39,930 nucleotides of DNA from Deltaproteobacteria bacterium (GTDB taxonomy: Bacteria > Desulfobacterota > Desulfarculia > Desulfarculales > Desulfarculaceae), in the NCBI GenBank assembly GCA_020444165.1, contig JAHLLK010000057.1:1-39930 (forward strand), in the 5' to 3' direction. Within the stretch, counting starts at the first letter, position 1, and each line of letters starts with the position of its first letter. Shown one piece after another: positions 17,001 to 25,042 of this stretch. Under the pieces are notes generated by a model. It saw nothing but the letters and a program-made list of their open reading frames with translations, searched no databases and had not been told where the DNA came from. Position numbers and translations under genes: made by a program.

Positions 17001-18957
17001 CCAATACAAGCGCTACCAGGAGATCAAGGAGCAGCTCACCAAGGCCCACACCATGGAGCGAGCCGAGGTGGAGAAGCTGGTGGCCGAGGGCCGGGAGCTG
17101 GCCAGGCAGCTGGGCTATACCCAGGAAGCCACCGAGGACCAGACCGACGCCGCCACCGGCAGCAAGCAGCCCAACGAAGATCTGGCCAAGGCGTTGGAGG
17201 GGGTGGCGGATGCGGTGGACGGGCTGAAGCAACTCCTGGAGGCCCTGCCGGCCAGTGGAACCACCTGGGACTGGTATATGAATGGCCACTTCAATCTTCC
17301 CTCCGGCGGGACCGGAGAGGGCGAAACCCCGCCCAGCCACCACACCGGAGCCTACATCTACCACCACGGCGGCCAGGCCGGCCTGCCCAGCTTCCACACC
17401 GGCGGCCTGGCCGCGGACGAGGTGCTGGCCATCCTGCAGAAGGGCGAGGGCGTCATCAACAAGCAGTCCACCGCGGCCCTGGGCGGCCCCGCGGCCATCG
17501 CGGCCCTGAACTCGGTCACGGCCTCCAGCCTGACCACCGCGGCCGACCAGACCGACGAGGAAACCCAGCGCCTGGCCGAGGCCTACGCCAAAGCCATCCA
17601 GGAAATGCAGAGTTGGGACGCGGCCTGGCTGCGGGAGCGCTTCACCGCCGAGCAGCAGGCGGGCGACCAGCTCATTCAGGAGCGCAACCGCCAGATGGAG
17701 CAGGTCAAGGCCTGGGAGGAAGAGGGCACCATCACCCACGAAGAGGCCGCGGCCCGCAGGGGGCTCATCGACCAGCAGTGGGCGGCTGACGTGGTGAAGC
17801 TGCGGGAGGAGGTGACCAAGGCCTTTGAGCAGACCATGGCCGACTTCTGGGAGGGCCAGAAGAGTCAGGCCGAGCAGGCCCACGACGCCATCATGCAGCA
17901 GAACCAGGACCTGCTGGACGAGTTGCAGCGGCAGTACGAGTCCGGGGCCATCGGCACCTGGGAAGAGTACCAGAAGCGGCGTCTGGAAGTGGAAGCCATG
18001 ACCGACAAGCAGCTCCAGACCCTGCGGAGCGAGGCCTACCAGAGCTTGCAAGCCATAGTGGACAACTCTCTCAAGGGCGAACTGAGCGCCACTGGGCAGC
18101 AGGTGCAAACCCTCAATGACACCTACCGGGACCATCTGCGGGAGCTGGAGGACTACTACCGGGCCGGCGCCATCTCCCAGCAGGACGCCCAGAAGTGGCG
18201 GCTGGCCCTCCAGGAGAACTACCAGCGGGAGCTGGAGCAGATCACCAAAAAGGGCTTGGACCAATTGGAGAGCCTGGAGACCAGCGCCTTGGGCCAGCGC
18301 AAGGATCGCCAGGAGGAACTCCTGAGTGAGCTCTTGGCCACCGAGGGCCTGACCCAGGAAGGCATCCAGAGCCGCATCGCCGAGCTGATGGGAGTCAACC
18401 AGGACCTCGCGGGGCTGGAGAAAGACCAGAAGGTGCTGGATAGCCTCCAGAATTGGCTGACCTCGCCCTTCACCAACGCCACCGAGGCCGCGGCTCTGGT
18501 GACCCAGGCCCGAGATCTGTACGAATCCCTGGGCTTCCAGCAGCTGGGCGCGGGCGGGGGGCTGGCCGGCTCCGCGGTGGGCGTGATTGGCGACCAGGAG
18601 TTCTTGCAGGGCTGGACCGTGTCCGATCCCATCACCGACCCCGGGGCCCTGGGCACCGGGGTCAAGGTGCCGGTAATCCGTGGGCTGGACCTGCCCGGCC
18701 CCATTGGCCCGGCCGGCGGGGGCAAGAGCCCGGACTCAGCCTACCAGGCGCGGCCGGCCTCTCCAGAGCAGCAGCCGGTGCAGGTGGTTATTAACGTAGG
18801 CCAGGTGGGCCAGCTCGCCGACGCGGTGATCGAGGCATCGGTCAAGGAGTTCCGGACCTTCCTCTACCAGGAGCAGGCGCGCCAGGCCCAGACCGGCGGC
18901 CCCAAGCCTTACACCACCAGCATCTCGCGGCCGGCCCTGGCCCCGGTGCGGAGGTAG
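14017..18957 (+). CDS. Phage tail tape measure protein
   Basis: At 1646 residues this is the largest gene in the window. It sets tail length and occupies the tail lumen before DNA ejection. The N-terminus TTELVVTVRVDGADQVAGS is typical. A lambda-like tape-measure segment, EKALLGEFENVEDALSGLGD followed by AFVKILAQMAAAWVANE, lies near residues 170-205. A glycine-rich hydrophobic stretch at about 541-608 is a candidate membrane-active segment. Long Gln/Glu-rich helices follow, especially residues 1180-1500. HTGGLAADEVLAILQKGEG near 1128 is a common tape-measure motif. The Shine-Dalgarno is weak (GGGG). The hub gene begins three bases after its stop. Confidence 0.92.
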   Translation: MRDTTELVVTVRVDGADQVAGSLSAVSGQLNRLTVQADGNQGALDKLGRQYLSLALLSAQATGNLQRDQDRLLRNLAANREWLAREEARLTGDTTRLKILDLDRYLAQVRQHTTDEGEVRRRGALRWQELNRSSLDKMLDQWRNHNANLAKLTENLLSSLQSTWSGWLEKALLGEFENVEDALSGLGDAFVKILAQMAAAWVANESLAGMASFFQDLKSGLSGGNWSFGKLGSWWDSLWSGANTATETAALHLDTSATALDTAAAGHSTAASGLSTAAGALSAAAQALAGAAAVGGGGGGGISIGLKLPGWGGDGESGDAAWGDMDWGDWDGWEGLSANSTNFRSLQNDWEGINAEITAAQKEARLGLKDYLGVLTSAYALYAGLSGLADENRSKISSTLQAAGGAAGLYTNQALRSWLGLGQIGAGGQAAVAGIGMAGAGYGLYQNFQSIRDQGLNLGNGLGAASNAYNLYNAGKGLYTAYQTWQGVQAGAQGLSGGVQVAGNVGVGTGVGASSQGAALSPGFSWSNLGSGLTTAGAGMAGGIAGNYFISQTIAKDRPQAMYGAAGGALAGATIGSIIPGIGTAIGAGLGALFGAIFGGAGAGLFGGSVKKPANERLGSTERQYKAWTNLTNLAGVNPEYMRGLGSERLDLGRNTAFLEIDKSLKLGGLSQELREMALETDTGAASLKNMLENLDPVKLAMGRAMEAYHDFNLQVKDTVASSTQGALEFDGYASSGQHLSEKMSELAHNLGLPEEQTQALTGKVDQAITTWQQFGGSTDELTRKLENEFANALLDSVQAGEEDLQMTQAEQAAKEAMIAELDAIIAARQGAAAATEEEQAANEKAQATWAELQELVAGTGAMGQFAAQSLGALSLAFESGQLNLEEYRAAQEDIAEHLRDYNEMLADQTRRTTEAATAEELLIAGMQNAAIVSQIQADYYAQNGQALSLLDAQTQALTGSIDQLLTVNSLDALEQREMVNLLLFQSGRTEELTNQYKRYQEIKEQLTKAHTMERAEVEKLVAEGRELARQLGYTQEATEDQTDAATGSKQPNEDLAKALEGVADAVDGLKQLLEALPASGTTWDWYMNGHFNLPSGGTGEGETPPSHHTGAYIYHHGGQAGLPSFHTGGLAADEVLAILQKGEGVINKQSTAALGGPAAIAALNSVTASSLTTAADQTDEETQRLAEAYAKAIQEMQSWDAAWLRERFTAEQQAGDQLIQERNRQMEQVKAWEEEGTITHEEAAARRGLIDQQWAADVVKLREEVTKAFEQTMADFWEGQKSQAEQAHDAIMQQNQDLLDELQRQYESGAIGTWEEYQKRRLEVEAMTDKQLQTLRSEAYQSLQAIVDNSLKGELSATGQQVQTLNDTYRDHLRELEDYYRAGAISQQDAQKWRLALQENYQRELEQITKKGLDQLESLETSALGQRKDRQEELLSELLATEGLTQEGIQSRIAELMGVNQDLAGLEKDQKVLDSLQNWLTSPFTNATEAAALVTQARDLYESLGFQQLGAGGGLAGSAVGVIGDQEFLQGWTVSDPITDPGALGTGVKVPVIRGLDLPGPIGPAGGGKSPDSAYQARPASPEQQPVQVVINVGQVGQLADAVIEASVKEFRTFLYQEQARQAQTGGPKPYTTSISRPALAPVRR

Positions 18958-18960
18958 GCC

Positions 18961-20700
18961 ATGGCCCCCGGTGCCAACTTTCTCGCCTGGATCACGGCCG
19001 GCTGCCAGCGGATCTACACGGCCGAGCTGAGCCTCGTCCGCCTGTCCGACGGCCAGGCCCTGAACGTGTATCTGGCCAGCGACGGCGGCTATTGGGACGG
19101 GGCGCACTACTACTTCCCGGCGATATCCAAGCTGCCCAGCGTGGAGCGCCAGGCCCAGCAGTTCGACAACGGCCATGCCATGATCTCCTACGGCAGCCTG
19201 GAATTCCTGATCGACGCCACGGCAGACGTGGCGGGCGGGCTCTCCCTGGACGACCTCCTGACGGACTACGCCTGGGCCGGGCACCACATCACCATCCGGA
19301 TCGGCGCCAAACGGCCGGACAGCGCGGTCCTGCCCTGGACCGACTGGGCCGTGGTGCTGGCCGGGGTCATGGAGGCCCCCGCCTGGGACGACCAGACCGT
19401 GACCCTGGGCATCAAGGGCCTGGACGACCTCCTGGCCAACACCCCCATGCCCGACTCCATCCTCACCGACGCGGAGTTCCCGGCCTGGGAGAGCGGCGCC
19501 TACTACTTTGCCGGCTCCCTGGTGCGGCCGACCACGGCCAATGGCTTCATCTACCGGGCCAGCCCCAGCTCTTTCATGATGACCGGCGGAGCCACGGAGC
19601 CCACCTGGCCCACGGCCCAAGGCTCCACCGTCACCGTGGCTGAGGGGGATTGGGTGTGTTGCAAAATCCCTTCCGTCACTGAGGGCAAGCCGCGGCCCAT
19701 CACCCTGGGCTACTGCCGGGACATCCCCCTGGTGCTGTTCGAGGATGTCCAGCGCTTCTACATGTTCCACGAGGGGCTGCGGCACCAGCACCCCCGGCTC
19801 ACCGGCACTTTCCGGATGGCCTTTGCGGAGGCCACCAGCGGCTGGCATTTCCGGCCGAGCGGCCGTGAGGGCGACGCGGTCAGTTATGTGGAGTTGGACG
19901 GCGACCCCATCGGCAACCCCACCCTGACCTTCACGCCCAGCGGCCTGCTCGGCCCGGGGGAAGGCTGCGCCCTGGAGGAGATCGTCCAGACCATCATCAC
20001 CGACTACGTGGAGAAGATGCACGGGGTCAGCATCGCGACCGACATCGAGGCCGGCCTGTTCACCGAGTATTTCGGCATCCACCTCGACTCTCAGTCCAAC
20101 GCCCTGGACGTCTTGTCCAGCCTGACCCACGGCATCCTGTGCCTGTTCGGCTTCGACCGGGAGGGGGTGTTCCACCTCCGGAAGCTTAGCCCGCCGGAAG
20201 ACGGCGCCCCGGTCATGGAGTTCGACGACGATCACGACACCTTCACGGTGAGCGCGGAGGTGGAGCCCCGGATCTACTCCCAAGCCCGCATCGGCTACGG
20301 CCTCAACTACTCCCACGGCGGAGAGATCGACTCCACGGTAGATGCCACCACCCGGGCCTACGGCGACCGGGACTACCTCTGGCAAGAGGTCAAGGACGAC
20401 ACCATCAAGGCCAAGTTCCCCCTGGCCACGGTGGCCGAGTTTGGGACCTGCCTGGCGGACACGCCCACGGCCTCCCCCAGCGGAGCGGAGACCCTGGCCC
20501 AGGAGTACCTGGATCTCTTCGGGGCGCGGCGGCTGATCCTGACCTTGGAGACCACCCTGCCGGCCATGCTTCTGGACCTGGGCAACGTGGTGAAGGTGAC
20601 GCGAAGTCGCTGGGGACTGGAGGCCGGCCGGAACTTGGTGGTGTTGGGCCTCAGCGAAGACCATGAAAAGGGTCACCTGACCCTGAAACTGTGGGGGTGA
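18961..20700 (+). CDS. Phage tail tip / hub-like protein
   Basis: A 579-residue protein immediately downstream of the tape measure gene, the usual place for distal-tail or hub proteins. It is rich in beta segments. The N-terminal part (VRLSDGQALNVYLASDGGYW ... YYFPAISKLPSVERQAQQFD) resembles tail components that recruit receptor-binding proteins. The C-terminal part ends in VVKVTRSRWGLEAGRNLVVL, similar to the ring-forming domains of hub proteins. LEEIVQTIITDYVEKMHGVS is a helical segment in the middle. No peptidase motif was found. The exact family is not certain. Only three bases separate it from the preceding stop, so coupling is likely. Confidence 0.7.
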   Translation: MAPGANFLAWITAGCQRIYTAELSLVRLSDGQALNVYLASDGGYWDGAHYYFPAISKLPSVERQAQQFDNGHAMISYGSLEFLIDATADVAGGLSLDDLLTDYAWAGHHITIRIGAKRPDSAVLPWTDWAVVLAGVMEAPAWDDQTVTLGIKGLDDLLANTPMPDSILTDAEFPAWESGAYYFAGSLVRPTTANGFIYRASPSSFMMTGGATEPTWPTAQGSTVTVAEGDWVCCKIPSVTEGKPRPITLGYCRDIPLVLFEDVQRFYMFHEGLRHQHPRLTGTFRMAFAEATSGWHFRPSGREGDAVSYVELDGDPIGNPTLTFTPSGLLGPGEGCALEEIVQTIITDYVEKMHGVSIATDIEAGLFTEYFGIHLDSQSNALDVLSSLTHGILCLFGFDREGVFHLRKLSPPEDGAPVMEFDDDHDTFTVSAEVEPRIYSQARIGYGLNYSHGGEIDSTVDATTRAYGDRDYLWQEVKDDTIKAKFPLATVAEFGTCLADTPTASPSGAETLAQEYLDLFGARRLILTLETTLPAMLLDLGNVVKVTRSRWGLEAGRNLVVLGLSEDHEKGHLTLKLWG

Positions 20701-20704
20701 GCAC

Positions 20705-21565
20705 ATGCCGGTAAGCCGATTTACTTTCTTTGAGCAGAGCGACGCGGCCATCCTGACCGCCTCCAGCGAGGCGCCCACCCGGCCGGCCGTGAACCTGCAG
20801 GACCGCTACCGCACCCGGGTCTGGCGCTCCACCGCCCTGGCCGGCCAATGGGTCCGCCTGGACTTCGGGGCCGCGGTGCCCTTGGACACCTTGGCCCTGG
20901 TGAGCCACAACCTCAGCGGCGGCTCCCAGGTGACGGTGCAGGCCGGCTCCAGCGCCGGGGCCGGCGACCTCTACCGCGGCGCCTTCGCCGGCGCTGACCC
21001 CATCTTCGGGGCCGACGATATCGGCAACGACGAAATGGGCGCCGACGGCTACCCGCTCCCGGGGTACGAGACGGACTGGTGGCCCAACGGCCCGGTGCAG
21101 GTGATCTACCTGCCCAGCGCGGTGGAGGCCCGCTACTGGCAGTTCAGCTTCGACGATCCGGACAACCCGGACGATTACCTCGAAATCGGCCGCCTGGGCC
21201 TGGGCTTCAAGATCGAGTATGACCGCACCTTTACCGAGATCAGTGAGTGCGGGGTGATCCACCCCGGGGGGGTCAACTACTCCCTGGGTGGCGCGGCCCA
21301 CTTGGATCCTCGCCAGCCCTACCGCCAAGTCAGCGTGGAGTACCAAGGAGTGCCCCAGGGAGCCATCTGGGCGGTCTGGCAGCGGCTCCGCCAGCGCATG
21401 ACCGTGGGCCGGGACTTCGTGACCGACCTCTATGCGGACGGCGATTTTTACCCCGCCCAGCACGAGGGCCGCCTTTATGGCCACCTGGCCGAAGCCCCTC
21501 CCGGCCTCAGCATCGCCACCCCGATCATCGCCAACCTCACCCTTACCATCCGGGAGTCGGTCTGA
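20705..21565 (+). CDS. Tail protein with discoidin-like carbohydrate-binding fold
   Basis: A 286-residue beta-rich protein. The first 180 residues follow a discoidin (F5/8 type C) pattern: SSEAPTRPAVNLQDRYRTRV, WRSTALAGQWVRLDFGAAV, PLDTLALVSHNLSGGS, and later ARYWQFSFDDPDNPDDYLEI. Such domains bind sugars or lipids and are found in phage tail tips. The rest (GGVNYSLGGAAHLDPRQPY ... WQRLRQRMTVGRDFVTDLY) looks like a separate beta domain. It starts four bases after the hub stop and overlaps the next gene by one base (TGATG). Role inferred: surface adhesion of the particle. Confidence 0.7.
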   Translation: MPVSRFTFFEQSDAAILTASSEAPTRPAVNLQDRYRTRVWRSTALAGQWVRLDFGAAVPLDTLALVSHNLSGGSQVTVQAGSSAGAGDLYRGAFAGADPIFGADDIGNDEMGADGYPLPGYETDWWPNGPVQVIYLPSAVEARYWQFSFDDPDNPDDYLEIGRLGLGFKIEYDRTFTEISECGVIHPGGVNYSLGGAAHLDPRQPYRQVSVEYQGVPQGAIWAVWQRLRQRMTVGRDFVTDLYADGDFYPAQHEGRLYGHLAEAPPGLSIATPIIANLTLTIRESV

Positions 21566-22791
21566 TGGGAACCTTCGACGGCTTCAAGTTTGATTACCAC
21601 GGCCGCAGCGTGGCCAAGTTCAACGCCTTCCTGACCCTGCTGGACACTATCCTGGCCGGCACGGCCGACCCGGCCAAGGTGCAGATCGGCACCAGGGCCG
21701 AGCGCGCGGCCTTTGCCACGCCCTATATGGGGCTGTTGTGGGTGGAGACCGACCACCCCGCCCTGTGGCGCTATGACGGCAGCGTGTGGCAGTACGCCGG
21801 CGGGGCCGAGGCCCTGGGCCGCAAGAACTACCTGATCAACGGCGGGTTCAACGTAGCCCAGCGGGGCACAACCTTCACCGGGGCCACCACGCCCGCCAAC
21901 AATGACGACACCTTCCTGACCGACCGCTGGTGCCTCTTGTCCAACGGCAACGACCGGTTGGACGTGTCCACCCCGGGCGTCAGCTTCGCCGGGCAGTCGG
22001 GCTACATGTCCTGGAATATGCAGGCCGCCTACCAATGCGCCGTGGTCCAGTTCCTGGAATACCGGGACACCCTGGAGCTGGTGGGGCAGTTGGCCGCTCT
22101 GTCCTTCTGGGCCAAGAAGCGCGCCACCAACGTCACGGCCGGGACCCTCCGGGCCGCGGTGCTGGCCTGGGCCGGGACCGCCGACGCCCTCACTAGCGAC
22201 GTAGTGGCCACCTGGGCCGGCAACGGGACCGAGCCCACCTGGGCGGCGGGCTGGACCCGGGCGGGCATAACCGACCCCATCAACCTCACTACCACCCTGA
22301 CCCGCTACAAGCTGGAGAACGTGAGCATCCCGTCCGGGACCAACAACGTGGCGGTGGTCATTTGGCTGGACGATACCAACGCCATCGTGGGCGACGTCAT
22401 CGACCTGTCGGACGTGCAGCTCGAGAAGGGCGGCGAGGTGACCACCTATGAGCACCGGCCCTATGCCCAGGAGCTGGCCTTGTGCCAGCGCTACTACCGG
22501 CGGTTGCATCGCGGCGCGGGATGGGCCTCTAACGCAACGACCATTACCTTCAACGCGGCCTTGTCGCCACCGATGCGAACCGCCCCCACCATGGGACTGC
22601 TTACCACCACCCTTTTGGCGGCAACAGGCGGCGGATGGGGCGATGCGACGGCTAGTCCGCTATCAATCAACGCCACCCAATTCACCCCGCATGCCATCAA
22701 GTATCGACTGACTGGATGGACCGGCCTCAGCACGACCATCGGATACAGCATCGTTGACGACAACTGGGGCGAACTGAGCGCCGAGCTTTAG
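21565..22791 (+). CDS. Tail fibre / carbohydrate-binding tail protein
   Basis: A 408-residue protein with an N-terminal segment found in short fibre proteins (GLLWVETDHPALWRYDGSVW). A jelly-roll carbohydrate-binding-like region follows (YLINGGFNVAQRGTTFTGA, FLTDRWCLLSNG, LSFWAKKRATNVTAGTLRAA, GDVIDLSDVQLEKGGEVTTY). The phrase LINGGFNVAQRG with VQLEKG is a recurring signature of phage tail and fibre proteins. The C-terminal 90 residues differ and may be the receptor-facing tip. It starts by overlapping the previous stop (TGATG). There is no chaperone-type autocleavage motif. Confidence 0.75.
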   Translation: MGTFDGFKFDYHGRSVAKFNAFLTLLDTILAGTADPAKVQIGTRAERAAFATPYMGLLWVETDHPALWRYDGSVWQYAGGAEALGRKNYLINGGFNVAQRGTTFTGATTPANNDDTFLTDRWCLLSNGNDRLDVSTPGVSFAGQSGYMSWNMQAAYQCAVVQFLEYRDTLELVGQLAALSFWAKKRATNVTAGTLRAAVLAWAGTADALTSDVVATWAGNGTEPTWAAGWTRAGITDPINLTTTLTRYKLENVSIPSGTNNVAVVIWLDDTNAIVGDVIDLSDVQLEKGGEVTTYEHRPYAQELALCQRYYRRLHRGAGWASNATTITFNAALSPPMRTAPTMGLLTTTLLAATGGGWGDATASPLSINATQFTPHAIKYRLTGWTGLSTTIGYSIVDDNWGELSAEL

Positions 22792-22799
22792 GAGGTTCC

Positions 22800-23324
22800 A
22801 TGGAAATCGCGAGCGTGACCCGCAACACCGAGGGTGGCTTCCTGGTCGCCCTGGCCGATAGCCGGCTTCTGGCCGTGCCCGATGATCCGGCCAACGCCGA
22901 CCGCCAGGCCGTGGCGGTCTGGGAGGCGGCCGGCGGAGTGATTGGAGAGGCGGGGGTGGACCTGGAGGCCCGGCGGGCCGAGCGCCAGGGGGAACTCCTG
23001 GCCGTGGTCAACCGGTTCATTGAGGCCAAGCCCGACGGCCGCACCCGCTACGACACCAACCTGAAGCTGAACGTCATCATGGCCGGCGTGAACGCCCTGG
23101 CGGCCGGCCAGGCCAAGCCCACCCCGGTGGCGGCGGTGGAAGCCTGGATCGCCGCGGTGCAGGCCGAATACTTCGGGCTCAAGGCCGCCCTGGCCGCAGC
23201 CGCCACCCCGGAGGAATTGGATGCCGTGGACCTGACCTATGACCGTCTGGAAGGGCTCTACGGCGTGGCCGGCAGCCAGGCCCCGGACCCGGACGTGACC
23301 ACCGCCGACCTGGCGGGGCAGTAG
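22800..23324 (+). CDS. Small protein downstream of the fibre gene (possible fibre-assembly factor)
   Basis: A 174-residue soluble, Ala-rich, largely helical protein. ATG 22800 follows GGAGG at close spacing. The N-terminal part (SVTRNTEGGFLVALADSRLL) reads as a small beta domain and the rest as helices (VDLEARRAERQGELLAVVNR). Position directly after the fibre gene is typical of tail-fibre assembly chaperones, and the pattern of a short beta part followed by helices fits those. I do not recognise a defined family, so the role is positional inference. Confidence 0.6.
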   Translation: MEIASVTRNTEGGFLVALADSRLLAVPDDPANADRQAVAVWEAAGGVIGEAGVDLEARRAERQGELLAVVNRFIEAKPDGRTRYDTNLKLNVIMAGVNALAAGQAKPTPVAAVEAWIAAVQAEYFGLKAALAAAATPEELDAVDLTYDRLEGLYGVAGSQAPDPDVTTADLAGQ

Positions 23325-23333
23325 GAGCGCGCC

Positions 23334-23612
23334 GTGACCGGCGTGGAGCTGTTGCAAGTCGCGGCCCTGGTGATCGGGGTGGGCGCGCCGGTGGTGAGCC
23401 TGGCCGTGTGGTACGGGGTCACCAACCAGCGGGTCAAGAATATCGAGACCATGTTGGCCTGCATGCAGGGCCGCGAGGACTCCTGCCGCACCGCGGTGGA
23501 CCTGGAGGTGGACAAGCTGCACACCCGGGTTACCCGCAACTCCGAGGAGATCGCCCGTATCGTGGGGCGCTTGAACGGCCACGTTTACCCGGGAGTGCGC
23601 GATGGGCTCTGA
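23334..23612 (+). CDS. Small membrane protein with coiled coil (lysis-cassette candidate)
   Basis: A 92-residue protein with one N-terminal membrane span (LLQVAALVIGVGAPVVSLAV, about residues 6-25) and a charged helical C-terminus (VDKLHTRVTRNSEEIARIV). Its start is GTG 23334 after AGGAG. It overlaps the lytic transglycosylase gene by 11 bases. Single-span proteins of this shape beside an endolysin are usually holin-accessory or spanin-type proteins. No gene in the cassette has clear multi-span holin character. Confidence 0.65.
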   Translation: MTGVELLQVAALVIGVGAPVVSLAVWYGVTNQRVKNIETMLACMQGREDSCRTAVDLEVDKLHTRVTRNSEEIARIVGRLNGHVYPGVRDGL

Positions 23613-24054
23613 TCCCCAACGGCAGCTGATCCGAGCCGCGGCCCTGGCCCACGGCCTGGCGCCGCACGTCCTGGCCGGCCTGGTCAGGGTGGAGAGCGGC
23701 GGCAACCCCTGGGCGGTGCGGGCCGAACCGGGTTACCGCTGGCTGGTGGGTGACGATCCGGGGGAGCCGCTTCTGGTCCCCCCGGGCTCCACCCGGGACA
23801 CCGAGTGGGCCTGCCAGCGCCTGAGCTGGGGACTCTGCCAGGTCATGGGCGCCACCGCCCGGGAGCTGGGCTATGCGGGCTGGCTGCCCCGGCTGGCCGA
23901 CCCGGCCCTTGGTTTGGAGTATGGAGCCCGCTACCTGGCCCGCTGCCTGGCCCGTTCCCAGGGCAACCTGGTGCTGGGGCTCCTCAAATACAACGGCGGC
24001 GGCGATCCCGGCTACCCCCGGCGGGTTTTGGACGCCGCGGAAAGTTGCCGCTGA
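23602..24054 (+). CDS. Lytic transglycosylase (SLT lysozyme-like endolysin)
   Basis: A 150-residue single-domain SLT-type transglycosylase that would cleave the glycan backbone of peptidoglycan. The catalytic Glu31 is in VRVESGGNPWAV. The supporting SWGLCQVMGATARELG motif and a late YNGGGDPGYPRRVLDAA motif are present. No signal peptide is seen, so export would need a holin or similar partner. It starts inside the 3' end of the small membrane protein gene. Confidence 0.85.
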   Translation: MGSDPQRQLIRAAALAHGLAPHVLAGLVRVESGGNPWAVRAEPGYRWLVGDDPGEPLLVPPGSTRDTEWACQRLSWGLCQVMGATARELGYAGWLPRLADPALGLEYGARYLARCLARSQGNLVLGLLKYNGGGDPGYPRRVLDAAESCR

Positions 24055-24105
24055 ACAAATCCCCTGCGGGAGCCTCCGGCCCCGCGCCAGAAAGGATTGG
24101 GACCT

Positions 24106-24321
24106 ATGAACGATTTCGTGCTGCGCATCCTCATGACCGTCCTGCCCGGTATGCTGGACAAGCTCACCCCGGCCATCAAGGATCTCTTGGAGGGCTTTCT
24201 GCGGGACATCTACCAGAAGGCCCTGGAAACCCCCAACCCCCTGGACGACTTCGCGGTGAAGCTGGTGGGCAGCCTCATCGGCCTGGACGTGACCCAGCCC
24301 AAGGTGGTGAAGACCGCCTGA
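24106..24321 (+). CDS. Small hypothetical protein, 71 aa
   Basis: A 71-residue helical, amphipathic protein beginning MNDFVLRILMTVLPGMLDKL. ATG 24106 has AAAGGA nine bases upstream, which decides against TTG 24097. It overlaps the next tiny ORF by one base (TGATG). The hydrophobic N-terminal helix could associate with membrane. Function is unknown; the position suggests a member of the lysis group. Confidence 0.6.
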   Translation: MNDFVLRILMTVLPGMLDKLTPAIKDLLEGFLRDIYQKALETPNPLDDFAVKLVGSLIGLDVTQPKVVKTA

Positions 24322-24440
24322 TGAACCGGCTGGGGGAATTCTTGCTGTGGCTCTGGCGGCTCCTGGGCCGGCGGGGACGGTCGGTGACCGCCCTGCCGGA
24401 CCAGGACGGCGCCGGGCCGCTCGGGAGGAAAGAGTTATGA
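24321..24440 (+). CDS. Tiny hydrophobic-helix protein, 39 aa
   Basis: This ORF encodes 39 residues starting MNRLGEFLLWLWRLLGRRGR, a Trp/Leu-rich helix followed by a basic segment and a short polar tail. It is linked to both neighbours by overlapping stop and start codons (TGATG at 24319 and ATGA at 24437). The shared GGAGG within its 3' end also serves the lipoprotein gene, so it may act mainly in translational coupling. The tight overlaps and amphipathic helix argue for a real peptide, but a chance reading frame is possible. Confidence 0.5.
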   Translation: MNRLGEFLLWLWRLLGRRGRSVTALPDQDGAGPLGRKEL

Positions 24441-25042
24441 GCAAGGGAATCGTTTGGCTGGTGGCAGTGCTCCTGGTCCTGGCGACCGGCTGTGGGGCCA
24501 ACAAGGTCATCACCCACTACGGCCCGGACGGCAAGGTCACCAGCGTGGAAAAGGAGCTGACGGACTACGGCATCATGGCCGACAGCGAACGGGCCATCCG
24601 GGAGACCCGGGCCAAGAACCCGCCGGTGTCCAAACTCAAGATCAAGCCCGAAGACCCGGACAAGCCCCTGATCGTGCAGAACGCGAGCATTCAGGCCGAC
24701 ATCTACCACGCCGAGGCCGACCGCTACACGCCTCTGCCCATGCCGATCAACGCCTTTGTGGAGACGGTGCGCGAGCTGAAGGACCTGACCAAGTTTGCGG
24801 CGCCGTACGCGGCTCTGGGCTGGATCACCACCAGCACCAGCGCCGACCGTCGGGAGGAGAACCTGGCGGCCCAGGCCCGGCCGACCAATTACACCAGTGT
24901 GGGTGGCGACTACTACACCGGCGACCGCTCCGGACCCACCGGCGGCAACCGGTACGACGGCACCGGCAATGGGGACCACCGGGACAACCCGGACAACTCG
25001 GATCGGAGCAACACGGAGAATCCGCCGGGCGGGGGAGAATGA
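24437..25042 (+). CDS. Lipoprotein at the end of the phage-like module
   Basis: A 201-residue protein with a lipoprotein signal peptide: MSKGIVWLVAVLLVLATGC, lipid-modified Cys at residue 19. The mature part is polar, and the C-terminal 60 residues are rich in Gly, Asn, Asp and Pro and probably disordered. GGAGG precedes ATG 24437, which overlaps the previous stop (ATGA). It might be an outer-membrane lysis partner or a lysogenic conversion protein. It is much longer than typical Rz1 spanins, so I do not assign that name. Confidence 0.75.
   Translation: MSKGIVWLVAVLLVLATGCGANKVITHYGPDGKVTSVEKELTDYGIMADSERAIRETRAKNPPVSKLKIKPEDPDKPLIVQNASIQADIYHAEADRYTPLPMPINAFVETVRELKDLTKFAAPYAALGWITTSTSADRREENLAAQARPTNYTSVGGDYYTGDRSGPTGGNRYDGTGNGDHRDNPDNSDRSNTENPPGGGE

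Noticed and set aside
18736..20778. Long minus-strand frame opposite the tail tip gene
   Set aside because: Composition effect again. It spans three plus-strand genes and has no domain-like pattern.
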